Of a DNA stretch of 64,000 bases, positions 1 to 8,183 are shown piece by piece. The DNA is from Gemmatimonadaceae bacterium (lineage in GTDB: Bacteria > Gemmatimonadota > Gemmatimonadetes > Gemmatimonadales > Gemmatimonadaceae): NCBI GenBank assembly GCA_025929535.1, contig JAICLZ010000007.1, positions 20,374 to 84,373 of the forward strand, given 5' to 3'. Each line of letters starts with the position of its first letter. Within the stretch, counting starts at the first letter, position 1. The notes under the pieces were generated by a model, which saw nothing but the letters and a program-made list of their open reading frames with translations, was not told the origin of the DNA and did not search any database. Position numbers and translations under genes: made by a program.

Positions 1-1
1 A

Positions 2-271
2 GCCGAGGGACGGGACACGCTGGTCGAGCATCTCGCGGCGCTCGATCCCTGCGAGACGGAAGCGCTCGCGCCGCGCCTCAAGGACATCGTGGCGCCCACC
101 GCGATCATCACGGGCGCGCACGATCCGTTTCTCGGCATCGGGGTGGCCGAGCGACTGCACGAATCGATCAAGGAATCGACGCTCGAGGTGATCAGCGACG
201 TGCGGCACTTCGTACCGGAGGTCGCACCTCAGCGCGTGGCCGACATGATCACCAATCTCGTGGCGCGATGA
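2..271 (+). CDS. alpha/beta hydrolase, C-terminal fragment (5' end outside window)
   Basis: The frame is open from the first bases and ends at a TGA, giving the last 89 residues of a longer protein. The fragment contains PTAIITGAHDPF, which fits the strand plus acidic residue of an alpha/beta hydrolase triad, and DVRHFVPEVAP, where the His matches the usual catalytic His near the C-terminus. The nucleophile elbow would lie upstream, so substrate and subfamily cannot be told. Its TGA overlaps the ATG of the next gene by 4 bp, implying translational coupling. Confidence 0.6.
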   Translation, partial: AEGRDTLVEHLAALDPCETEALAPRLKDIVAPTAIITGAHDPFLGIGVAERLHESIKESTLEVISDVRHFVPEVAPQRVADMITNLVAR

Positions 272-585
272 GCTCGCGGCTGGAGACCTTCCGTGCCATG
301 GTGGCGCAGCATCCGGACAACGTGCTCGCGCGCTTCGGACTTGCGAACGAGGCGCTGAAGGAGGGACTCCACGCGGAAGCGGCAGAGCAGTTGCGCGCCT
401 ATCTCGCCGCGTACGATGATGAGGGAAACGGCTTCGGGCGCCTCGCGCTCGCGCTCGAGAAGCTCGGCCGCATCGACGAAGCGAAGGACGCGCTGCACGC
501 GGGGATCGCGGCAGCGCGTCGGTTCGGCCATCCGGGAATGGCGGCGGAGCTCGAGGCGCGCCTGGAGGAGTTGGAGGCGGGGTGA
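268..585 (+). CDS. small TPR-like helical repeat protein
   Basis: This 105-residue protein has no signal peptide or membrane segment. Residues about 1-85 read as two or three tetratricopeptide-like helical hairpins: the stretches FGLANEALKEGLHAEAAEQL and LALALEKLGRIDEAKDALHA carry the small/large residue spacing of TPRs. The C-terminus is a short Glu/Leu-rich helix. Such proteins usually act as protein-interaction scaffolds, and no partner can be named beyond the overlapping upstream hydrolase gene. The ATG sits in an ATGA overlap, which supports this start. Confidence 0.6.
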   Translation: MSSRLETFRAMVAQHPDNVLARFGLANEALKEGLHAEAAEQLRAYLAAYDDEGNGFGRLALALEKLGRIDEAKDALHAGIAAARRFGHPGMAAELEARLEELEAG

Positions 586-588
586 GCC

Positions 589-2691
589 CTACCGCAGCGC
601 CGCCGTCGCCTTGTTCAGTGCGTCGGTCGCGCTCGTGAAGCGTGTCGCGAGATCGTTCATCTCCGACTGCGCGAGTGCCTGATCGCCAGCGCGCGTCGCC
701 TCGTTGATCGACGGGAAAACCATGTTCGAATAGCCGTTGTCCTCGTCCGCGGCGTAGATGAGATTCCGGAACCACGGGCGCGTCTCGAGTCCCCGCGGGC
801 GCGTGAGTGCGCGCTCGACGAGCATGAGCGATGCGTTGGCGTGCGCGCTCACCGCCTTCGACGGCGACCCTTTCGCCAGCGCCGAATCGCGCGCGGCAGC
901 GAAGGCGGCCGCGGCGTGCTCGAGTCCATCGATCGATGCGCCGAGCGCCGAGGCGTCGAGCGTCCAGTGTTTGGCCGCGGCGTTCTTTTGCGTGGTGCCC
1001 ATGTGGGTGCGCATGTCGCGCGCGAACTCCACGTAGTCGTACGGCAGGATCTCGGCATTCGCGAGCCGCAGCACCATTGCCGCGGCCACACGCCCCGATG
1101 CGGCGTGAAACGCGTACGTCGGATCGCCGAACGTCGCCATCCAGTGATACGAATCGAATTGCGAGTGATAGCTGCCGCCGGGACCACCGTAGCCCCATTC
1201 CTGAATCGGGATGCCGAGGTGGTTGTAGAAGCCGGCGAAGTCAGAGCCGCCGCCCGGATCATCCATCTCGGGCTCTGCGCTGTCCGCCACCGACGCCGCC
1301 TTGCGCCAGACCGCGTAGACCGATCCCTTGCCGCTCGGATCGGGCACCTCGCGCGCGACATCGCGAAGCGTGGGGCGGAGCGAGGGCGATCCACCTGCTC
1401 CGAAGTTCGGCCCTGAGGCCGCGCCGTCCTGATTGAAGTACGCGACCGCGCCGCGCTCCAGGCGAAGCGAATCGTCTTCCACGAATTCGGTCGACCCGAG
1501 GAGACCCCACTCTTCGGCGTCCCACGTTGCGAAGAGAAGCGTCCGCTTGGGGCGCCATCCCTTCTTCAGCTCGGCCGCCACGGCCTGCGCGGCCTCGAGA
1601 ATGCTGACCACGCCGCTCACGTTGTCGCCCGCACCCGGGCCCCACGCATCGCGGTGTCCGCCGATGATCACGATCTCGTTCGGAAACTCGCTTCCCTGCA
1701 CGACGCCGAACGTGTCGTAGATGTGCTTGATCGCGTTGGTCGCCGAGTCGCTTCGCACGATGATGCGTGCGGCCACGGGACCGGGACCGACGTGATATCG
1801 AAACGGGAGACCGCCCTGCCACGTCTGCGGGATCTGCGCGCCGCGAACGCCGCGCAGAAGCGCCGCCGCATTCTTGTACGAGGCCGGCATCACGGGAATG
1901 TGCGGCACCTGCATCTCGCTCAGCGGGATGCGCTTCGCACCCGGGTGACTCGGATACCCGGGCGTGCTCGGATCGCCGTTGTCGTTCATGACGCTGCCTC
2001 GCTGCACGCCCGTCTCGGCGCGCATGGGCCCCGTGGGATACACATCGCCCCGCACGTAGCCATCGTCGGCGGGATCGCTGTAGATGATGAGCGCGACCGC
2101 GCCGCGCTTCTCCGCCTCGCGTGCCTTGATTCCGCGATACGAGCGGCCGTAGCGCGCGATCGCGATCTTTCCCTTCACCGACACGCCGATCGAGTCGAGC
2201 TGTTTGTAATCCTCGATCAGTCCGTAGTTCACGTAGACGACGGGCGCGCTCACGTCACCGGTGCCGCTGTACCCGTTGGCGATGATCTTCTCGAATGCGG
2301 GACCGGAGGTCGAGTCGCCCGGCATCGCACCCTCGGCGAGATCCAGCGACAGGGTGTCGGGAGCGACGCGCCAGAGCTTGATCTCCGTGGTGTGCGGCAT
2401 CCACACGTCGTAGGAGCGCACCTCGGTTTGCAGCCCCCACGACTTCATCGCGTTGATGACGTAATCGCGCGTGCGCTCCTGCGCCGGCGTGCCCGCGATG
2501 TGCGACTCCTTCGAGAGCTCGTGCGAGTGGCGGCGTGCGCTCGCCGTATCGGGGCGCGCGGTGGCACTCGCCTCGAGCGCGCGCTCGGCGCGAGCGGCTG
2601 CCGGCGAGTAGCCCGGCGTTTCCGGCGCCTGTGCGCCGAGCGATGTTGCGGCGAGGAAGAAGAAAACCGGCAGCGTACGATGCATCATCAC
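589..2691 (-). CDS. secreted M28 family metallopeptidase (glutamate carboxypeptidase II-like)
   Basis: This 700-residue protein has an N-terminal signal peptide (about residues 1-20, ending LGAQA). A protease-associated (PA) domain follows at roughly 140-290, then an M28 zinc peptidase core and a C-terminal helical dimerisation-like region. Metal and catalytic residues are visible in GGHRDAWGPGAGDN (His and bridging Asp), WDAEEWGLLGS (Glu-Glu pair), YFNQD and YHSQFDSYHW (final His). Family members are exported carboxypeptidases or aminopeptidases that trim peptides; whether this one is Glu-specific cannot be decided. The start overlaps the stop of the upstream glycoside hydrolase-like gene by 4 bp, so the two are probably co-translated. 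Confidence 0.88.
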   Translation of the reverse strand: MMMHRTLPVFFFLAATSLGAQAPETPGYSPAAARAERALEASATARPDTASARRHSHELSKESHIAGTPAQERTRDYVINAMKSWGLQTEVRSYDVWMPHTTEIKLWRVAPDTLSLDLAEGAMPGDSTSGPAFEKIIANGYSGTGDVSAPVVYVNYGLIEDYKQLDSIGVSVKGKIAIARYGRSYRGIKAREAEKRGAVALIIYSDPADDGYVRGDVYPTGPMRAETGVQRGSVMNDNGDPSTPGYPSHPGAKRIPLSEMQVPHIPVMPASYKNAAALLRGVRGAQIPQTWQGGLPFRYHVGPGPVAARIIVRSDSATNAIKHIYDTFGVVQGSEFPNEIVIIGGHRDAWGPGAGDNVSGVVSILEAAQAVAAELKKGWRPKRTLLFATWDAEEWGLLGSTEFVEDDSLRLERGAVAYFNQDGAASGPNFGAGGSPSLRPTLRDVAREVPDPSGKGSVYAVWRKAASVADSAEPEMDDPGGGSDFAGFYNHLGIPIQEWGYGGPGGSYHSQFDSYHWMATFGDPTYAFHAASGRVAAAMVLRLANAEILPYDYVEFARDMRTHMGTTQKNAAAKHWTLDASALGASIDGLEHAAAAFAAARDSALAKGSPSKAVSAHANASLMLVERALTRPRGLETRPWFRNLIYAADEDNGYSNMVFPSINEATRAGDQALAQSEMNDLATRFTSATDALNKATAALR

Positions 2692-3911
2692 GACCTGGGT
2701 TCGGGATCTGTTGAGCCATCATGAGCGGCGCTCGCGCGCCGTTTGTCGAACTGCATTGCCGTGCGTTCCGGCGCGGCGTGAATCGCGCTCTCGGTGTACA
2801 TGCTGCGCGGGTTCCAGAGCACCCAGCCTTGCACGCCCTTCGCATAGCCGGCCTCGATCTGCGCGCGCACCTCGGTTGCGGTATAGTGCGGCGGCCCGAG
2901 CGTGAAGTCCTGGTACCACGGGCGCAGCGATGCGGCGCCGGGCACCTGCGCCGAGCGACGGTGCGCGTCCTCGAGCCCGTGCGCGATCGTCTCGTACGGA
3001 TGCGCGTTCGGCTTCGCGATGCCGTACGTACCGGGGTTGTAGTGCGACGGATACATCATCGGCAGCACGACATCCACGGTGTTCACGAACTGCTCCCATT
3101 TCTGGCCGATGCCCATGTCCGTGGTGTCGGTGGCCGTGAGCCCGAACACGTCAGCGGTGACGGGAACGCCAAGCGGCGCGAGGCGCGCGCGCGTGGCGAG
3201 CAGCTGGTCGCGGATCACCTGCGCGCGCACGCGCCCGCGCGCGAGCGGAAAGGTCGCATCCATCACGAGTCGCTTGTCATCAGGGAATCGAACGTAATCG
3301 AACTGGATTTCGCTGAAGCCGAGATCCACGGCTTCGCATGCCAGCTCGGCGGCGTAGCGCCAGGGGCCCTCCTGATGCGGGTCGAGCCAGGGATTGCCCT
3401 TCTTGTCGCGCCACGGCGTGGACGGATCGGCTTTTCGGCGAATGGCCCACTCGAGCTTCGCGTTCGCGAGCAGGGGGTCTTTCGCGACCACGATGCGCGC
3501 GATCGGATAGATGTGGTGGGCGCGCATGGAGTCGAGCATCGCGCGCAGGCGCTCGTGGCGCATGGGACGATTGGTGTCGGCGCCGATCGCGCGCGCGAGG
3601 GGAACGCGTGAGCGATAGAGCACGAATCCGCGGTCGTCCTTCACATCGATCACCAGCGCGTCGACCTCGCTGCGGCTCGCGAGCCCGATCAGCTGCCAGC
3701 CGCGATCGCCGAGTGCTGCCCACCGATTGACGTAGACCCCGCGAACGACCTTCGGAGTGGGAACGAGTGGCGGCCGCAGATCCGGGAGGGAATCCGGCGA
3801 GGTGACGCGCGCGGGCGCGGGGCAGAAGCTCCGCGCAGGCGTCTGCGCAACCAAAACGTTCGCGCACACCAGCAAGGCGAGTCCAAAGGCAACGCGATCG
3901 GCGAAACGCAT
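2688..3911 (-). CDS. putative secreted glycoside hydrolase (DUF4015 family)
   Basis: The ATG at 3911 gives a 407-residue protein opening with a signal peptide (MRFADRVAFGLALLVCANVL); a longer frame exists upstream but would put basic residues before it. The body looks like a TIM-barrel DUF4015 putative glycoside hydrolase: RGVYVNRWAA, VDALVIDVKDDRG, GFSEIQFDYVRFP and VLPMMYPSHY resemble barrel strands with acidic residues at their ends, and GWVLWNP closes it. No substrate is established for this family; polysaccharide cleavage is inferred. It is the first gene of a two-gene unit with the M28 peptidase (4-bp overlap) and is divergent from the DUF885 gene. Confidence 0.72.
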   Translation of the reverse strand: MRFADRVAFGLALLVCANVLVAQTPARSFCPAPARVTSPDSLPDLRPPLVPTPKVVRGVYVNRWAALGDRGWQLIGLASRSEVDALVIDVKDDRGFVLYRSRVPLARAIGADTNRPMRHERLRAMLDSMRAHHIYPIARIVVAKDPLLANAKLEWAIRRKADPSTPWRDKKGNPWLDPHQEGPWRYAAELACEAVDLGFSEIQFDYVRFPDDKRLVMDATFPLARGRVRAQVIRDQLLATRARLAPLGVPVTADVFGLTATDTTDMGIGQKWEQFVNTVDVVLPMMYPSHYNPGTYGIAKPNAHPYETIAHGLEDAHRRSAQVPGAASLRPWYQDFTLGPPHYTATEVRAQIEAGYAKGVQGWVLWNPRSMYTESAIHAAPERTAMQFDKRRASAAHDGSTDPEPRS

Positions 3912-4010
3912 CACACAATCTATCGCGACGCATCCTTGACCGCCCCTGCCCTCGCGATAGGTTCGCAGCATCCTCGTTGCGATTCTCATCCATCAGACCT
4001 CGTCGCTTTC

Positions 4011-5849
4011 ATGCTTCGTTCCGCCCACTTCGCCGCAGTCGCGGCTACGATGTTCGTTTGCCTCGGCGCTTTCGCCGGCGATGGTGCGACCCAACAGCTT
4101 GCCCGCACCGACTGGCCCGCGCGCTACCAGGCGATCGTTGCCGAGAAGGGGGAGAAGCCGGATAGCGTGCGACTGCACGAGCTGTTCGCGCTGGATTGGG
4201 ACTACACCAACATCGAGTTTCCCGAATCGGCAACGTACTCCGGATACAAGGGGCAGAATGGTCGGTGGACCGATGTCTCGCTGGAGGCGATAGCGCAGCG
4301 CAAGAACGAGCTGAAGTCGCCGCTCGCCGTGATCACCTCCATCGATCGCGCGTCGCTTTCGACGAACGATCAGCTCAATTACGATCTCTTTCGCCGCGGC
4401 GCCGAGGATGCGGTCGCGGGCACGCGCTTTCCGAGCGAGTATCTCGCGATCGACGCGCGCAGCGGCCCTCAGCTCCTGTCGCAGATCATCGAGCTGAACC
4501 CGAATGCGACGGTCAAGGACTACGAGGACATCGTCTCGCGGGTGAACGGGCTGGGCACCGTGGTCGATCAGACGATCGTGCTCCTGCAGAAGGGGCTCGA
4601 GGCGAAGGTGACCGCACCGCGCATCACGCTGCGCGACGTTCCCGCGCAGGTGCAGGGGCTGCTCACTGCGGATCCTCTCGAGAGTCCCGTGCTCGTGATG
4701 TTCACGCGCTTCCCCGCCAGCATTCCCGCGAACGAGCAGAAACGACTCACGGACGCCGCGGTGAAGGCGTACTCGGCGAAGGTGAAGCCCGCGTACGAGC
4801 GCCTGTATGCGTTTCTGACCAGGACGTACATCCCCGGCGCGCGCGAGACAGTCGGGATGAGCGCGCTCCCGGACGGCGCCGCGTGGTACGCGTACAACGT
4901 TCGCATCCAGACGACCACGAATCGCACGCCCGAGCAGATTCACCAGATCGGGCTCGCGGAGGTGAAGCGCATTCGCGGCGAGATGGACAGCGTGATGAAA
5001 TCCATCGGGTACAAGGGCACCTTCGCGCAGTTCACGAAGTTTCTGCGCACCGATCCGAAGTTCTTCTTCACGGACAGCGCCGATCTCGTGCGCGCGTATC
5101 GCGACATCGTGAAGCGCATCGACCCGGAGCTCATCACGCTGTTCGGACATCTGCCGCGGCTTCCATACGGCGTCACGACCATTCCGTCGTACAGCGCGAA
5201 GTCGGCGACCACCGCGTACTACCAGCCGGGATCGTACGAGGCCGGGCGACCGGGCTACTACTACGTGAACACGTACGCACTGAACACGCGCCCGAAGTGG
5301 GAGATGGAAGCGCTGTCGTCGCACGAGGCGGTGCCGGGGCATCATCTGCAAATCTCCATCGCGCAGGAGCTCACCGATCTTCCGAACTTCCGCCGCTACG
5401 GTGGCTACACGGCCTTCGTGGAGGGCTGGGCGCTCTACTCGGAAAGCCTCGGCTCACGCATCGGCCTCTACAAGGATCCGTACTCGAAGTTCGGGCAGCT
5501 CACCTACGAGATGTGGCGCGCGATCCGGCTCGTCATCGACACCGGCATCCACGCGCAGGGGATGACGAGGCAACAGGCGATCGACTATTTCGAGACGAAC
5601 TCCGCGAAGACGCACAACGACATTGTGGTTGAGGTCGACCGGTACATCACCACGCCGGGTCAGGCGCTCGCCTACAAATCCGGCGAGCTCGAGATCAAGG
5701 AGCTGCGCGCGTACGCCGAGCAGCAGCTCGGCGACAAGTTCGACATCCGCGAGTTCCACGATCAGGTACTTGGCCAGGGTGCGCTGCCGCTCGATGTGCT
5801 CGACGCGCGCATTCGCGCGTGGGTGGCGGAGAAGAAGACGAAGGCGTGA
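4011..5849 (+). CDS. secreted DUF885 family metallopeptidase-like protein
   Basis: The ATG at 4011 yields 612 residues with a signal peptide (about 1-23). An in-frame TTG at 3936 would add 25 non-hydrophobic residues, so the later start is preferred. The hallmark is SSHEAVPGHHLQ near residue 420, the HExxPGHH motif of DUF885 proteins, which resemble zinc metallopeptidases. AFVEGWALYSE downstream is the conserved segment expected to supply the third metal ligand. Length is typical. The gene is monocistronic, divergent from the DUF4015 gene and convergent with the M14 carboxypeptidase. Activity on peptides is inferred from the family. Confidence 0.85.
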   Translation: MLRSAHFAAVAATMFVCLGAFAGDGATQQLARTDWPARYQAIVAEKGEKPDSVRLHELFALDWDYTNIEFPESATYSGYKGQNGRWTDVSLEAIAQRKNELKSPLAVITSIDRASLSTNDQLNYDLFRRGAEDAVAGTRFPSEYLAIDARSGPQLLSQIIELNPNATVKDYEDIVSRVNGLGTVVDQTIVLLQKGLEAKVTAPRITLRDVPAQVQGLLTADPLESPVLVMFTRFPASIPANEQKRLTDAAVKAYSAKVKPAYERLYAFLTRTYIPGARETVGMSALPDGAAWYAYNVRIQTTTNRTPEQIHQIGLAEVKRIRGEMDSVMKSIGYKGTFAQFTKFLRTDPKFFFTDSADLVRAYRDIVKRIDPELITLFGHLPRLPYGVTTIPSYSAKSATTAYYQPGSYEAGRPGYYYVNTYALNTRPKWEMEALSSHEAVPGHHLQISIAQELTDLPNFRRYGGYTAFVEGWALYSESLGSRIGLYKDPYSKFGQLTYEMWRAIRLVIDTGIHAQGMTRQQAIDYFETNSAKTHNDIVVEVDRYITTPGQALAYKSGELEIKELRAYAEQQLGDKFDIREFHDQVLGQGALPLDVLDARIRAWVAEKKTKA

Positions 5850-5854
5850 GCGTG

Positions 5855-8179
5855 CTACAATCCCAGCAGCGCCGCCCAGAGTTGCGGATACATCGCCATG
5901 CTCTGCGCGCGGTACTGCGGGCGATAGCCGAAGAGCACGACGTGTCCCTTCCCTTCACGCACGTCCACGAGCGCCGCGTGACCGCGCAGCTTTTCCTCGC
6001 CGAGCAGCCATCCGGACAGCAGCGCCGAGCTGTTCGGCGGATATACCGCGGCCGCCGTGGCGCGCGTGCTGTCGGTGATCTCGAACGCGGGGCCGTCCTC
6101 GAACCACGCCGCGGGATGGGCGAGCATCAGGCGGTTGAGCGGGTGCGACTGATTCAGGTTGAGCGCGAAGAGCGATCCCGGTGCGTAGAAATCGCGACTG
6201 CTCACGCCCGCGAGCACGTCCTTCACCGGAAGCTTCAGATATTCGATCGCCCAGCGGCTCGCATCGTTGAAGGTGACGAGCGTGCCGCCTGCGCTCACGA
6301 AGTCGTGCAGCGCTGCGTCGCCCGCGGCGGCGAGCCCGCCCTTGAGTGAGTCCGGATAGTTGGCCTCGCGCGGACCGTTCTGGAGTCCGCGCGGCGATTC
6401 ATCCGGAATGATGATCGCATCGAAGCGCGACGCGAGATTTCCCGCGTGCACCTCGCGGTCGCCGATCACGGTGAACGGAATGCGATACTGATCGAGCACG
6501 AAGCGCGTCCATCCTTCGTCCATCGACGGATTCCAGCTCCGGTAGATCGCGATGCGCCGGTTCGTATTTCCGCTGAGCCCCGGCACCTCGAGCTTTGGAG
6601 GCGCAATCGGCCCGATCGGATCCGTCATCGTCACCGGGAACGAATCGACCGCGAGCACTCCCACGCCCATGAGAAGCGGCAGCGTCTGCGCAGTCACATC
6701 GTACGGCGCCTTGGGCGGACCACCCGGATATTCGTGCAGGTCGGGGTAGTGCTGGTTCTCGAGCAGCGCCTTGGCGAAGCCGCCGTACGGCTGATCGAGC
6801 AGCACCACGTACGTGCCCGCGGAGAAGCGCACGCGATTGGCGATGAAATTCGCCGTTGCCCGCCGAATCTCCACCTGTCCGCGCTGCAGAATGCGCAGCA
6901 GCGCACGGAGCGGCGCCTGATCCGGCTGCTGCATCGGGATGAGATAGGCGGCGGGCCACCTCTCCCGGCCGGCAGCGCGCTGCCCCTGCACCGCGCGCTC
7001 GCTCACGCGCGAGAAGTTCTCGAGCCAGGTGCGGCGCATCGGTGCCGCGGCCTGCAGCAGCGCCCACGACGCGCTCACCTGATAGTCGACGATGTCGCCG
7101 ATCGTCCACGTGCCGCCCTGCCACGGCACCAGAAAATTCCACGACGACACCTTCGAATCGTAGCCCCGGCCGGGACGCAGTGAATCGAACGGGATCGTGT
7201 ACGGCGAGGCGAGCCTTGCACTCGCCGTCTCCGTGAGAATGCGCGCGCCGCCGTGATAGTGCTGGTAGGCGCGACTCGGCGTCCACGCATCGTACGTGGA
7301 GTTGTTGGTGATGCCGGTCTTTCCCTGCGCGGTGAGGCGCCATGTCATCTCGAGCCCGAGCGCGTTCAGCCCGGAGATGAGAATCGGATCGACGTTCGGC
7401 TCGATCGGATCCATGAACGGCGGAATGAACAGGCGCGCCTCGTCCGAGCCCTGCTGATGGATGTCGTTCACGATCTGGGGATGCCAGAGATTGTGGAGCG
7501 AATCCACCGTCATCTGCGTCTCGACCTGCGTGAACGCGTACCAGTCGCGGTTGTTGTCGTGCCCCGTATAGTGATGGTAGAGCACCGGCGGATCCGTTCC
7601 TTCCGCGGGCGTGCCGAGCGTGCTCCTGTACCAGTCGCCCACGATGTCGACGCCGTCGGGATTGAGCGAGGGCACCAGGAGCACGATCGTCTGCGCGCGA
7701 ATCTCGCGGGTCTCCGGGTCTTCGCCGCTCACGAGCTTGTGCGCGAGCACGAGTGGGGTGAGGATGCCGCCCACCTCATCGGAATGAATGCTCGACGTGA
7801 TGAGCACGATCAGCTTCCCGTTTGCGATCAGTGAATCGCGCTCCCCGGGCCGTCGCACACGCGGATCGGAAAGGCGGCGCTGGATCTCGCGATATTTCGG
7901 CAGGTTCGCGATGTTCGCCGAGTCGGAGATGATCGCCGCGATGAACGGGCGCCCGAGCGTGGTCTTGCCGAGCGTGTGCAGCTGGATGCGCGGGCTCGAC
8001 TTCGACAGCGCGGTGAAGTAGGAGACCACCTGCGACCACGCCGGAAGCTTGCGATCTGTGCCGGGCGTGAAGCCGATTACGGATGCCGGCGTGGGGACTC
8101 GCGATGGCGCAGACGGGGTTTGCGCGCCGAGCAGCGATGGCGCTCCGATCGCAATCGCGATTGCCGTGCGACGCAGCAT
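5855..8179 (-). CDS. secreted M14 family zinc carboxypeptidase
   Basis: Starting at the ATG at 8179 gives 774 residues with a signal peptide (MLRRTAIAIAIGAPSLLGAQ). The M14 domain occupies roughly residues 30-370. SSIHSDEVGG supplies the HxxE pair, NPDGVDIVGDWYR is the conserved Asn-Pro-Asp-Gly loop, and VNDIHQQG gives the third zinc His. The remaining 400 residues are an unassigned C-terminal region whose DAIIIPDESP and DFVSAGGTLVTF segments look like a glutamine-amidotransferase-like Rossmann module, as in several large secreted M14 proteins. The gene starts 4 bp after the stop of the kinase gene at 8184-10127, so it probably belongs to that transcription unit. Confidence 0.85.
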   Translation of the reverse strand: MLRRTAIAIAIGAPSLLGAQTPSAPSRVPTPASVIGFTPGTDRKLPAWSQVVSYFTALSKSSPRIQLHTLGKTTLGRPFIAAIISDSANIANLPKYREIQRRLSDPRVRRPGERDSLIANGKLIVLITSSIHSDEVGGILTPLVLAHKLVSGEDPETREIRAQTIVLLVPSLNPDGVDIVGDWYRSTLGTPAEGTDPPVLYHHYTGHDNNRDWYAFTQVETQMTVDSLHNLWHPQIVNDIHQQGSDEARLFIPPFMDPIEPNVDPILISGLNALGLEMTWRLTAQGKTGITNNSTYDAWTPSRAYQHYHGGARILTETASARLASPYTIPFDSLRPGRGYDSKVSSWNFLVPWQGGTWTIGDIVDYQVSASWALLQAAAPMRRTWLENFSRVSERAVQGQRAAGRERWPAAYLIPMQQPDQAPLRALLRILQRGQVEIRRATANFIANRVRFSAGTYVVLLDQPYGGFAKALLENQHYPDLHEYPGGPPKAPYDVTAQTLPLLMGVGVLAVDSFPVTMTDPIGPIAPPKLEVPGLSGNTNRRIAIYRSWNPSMDEGWTRFVLDQYRIPFTVIGDREVHAGNLASRFDAIIIPDESPRGLQNGPREANYPDSLKGGLAAAGDAALHDFVSAGGTLVTFNDASRWAIEYLKLPVKDVLAGVSSRDFYAPGSLFALNLNQSHPLNRLMLAHPAAWFEDGPAFEITDSTRATAAAVYPPNSSALLSGWLLGEEKLRGHAALVDVREGKGHVVLFGYRPQYRAQSMAMYPQLWAALLGL

Positions 8180-8183
8180 CCTG

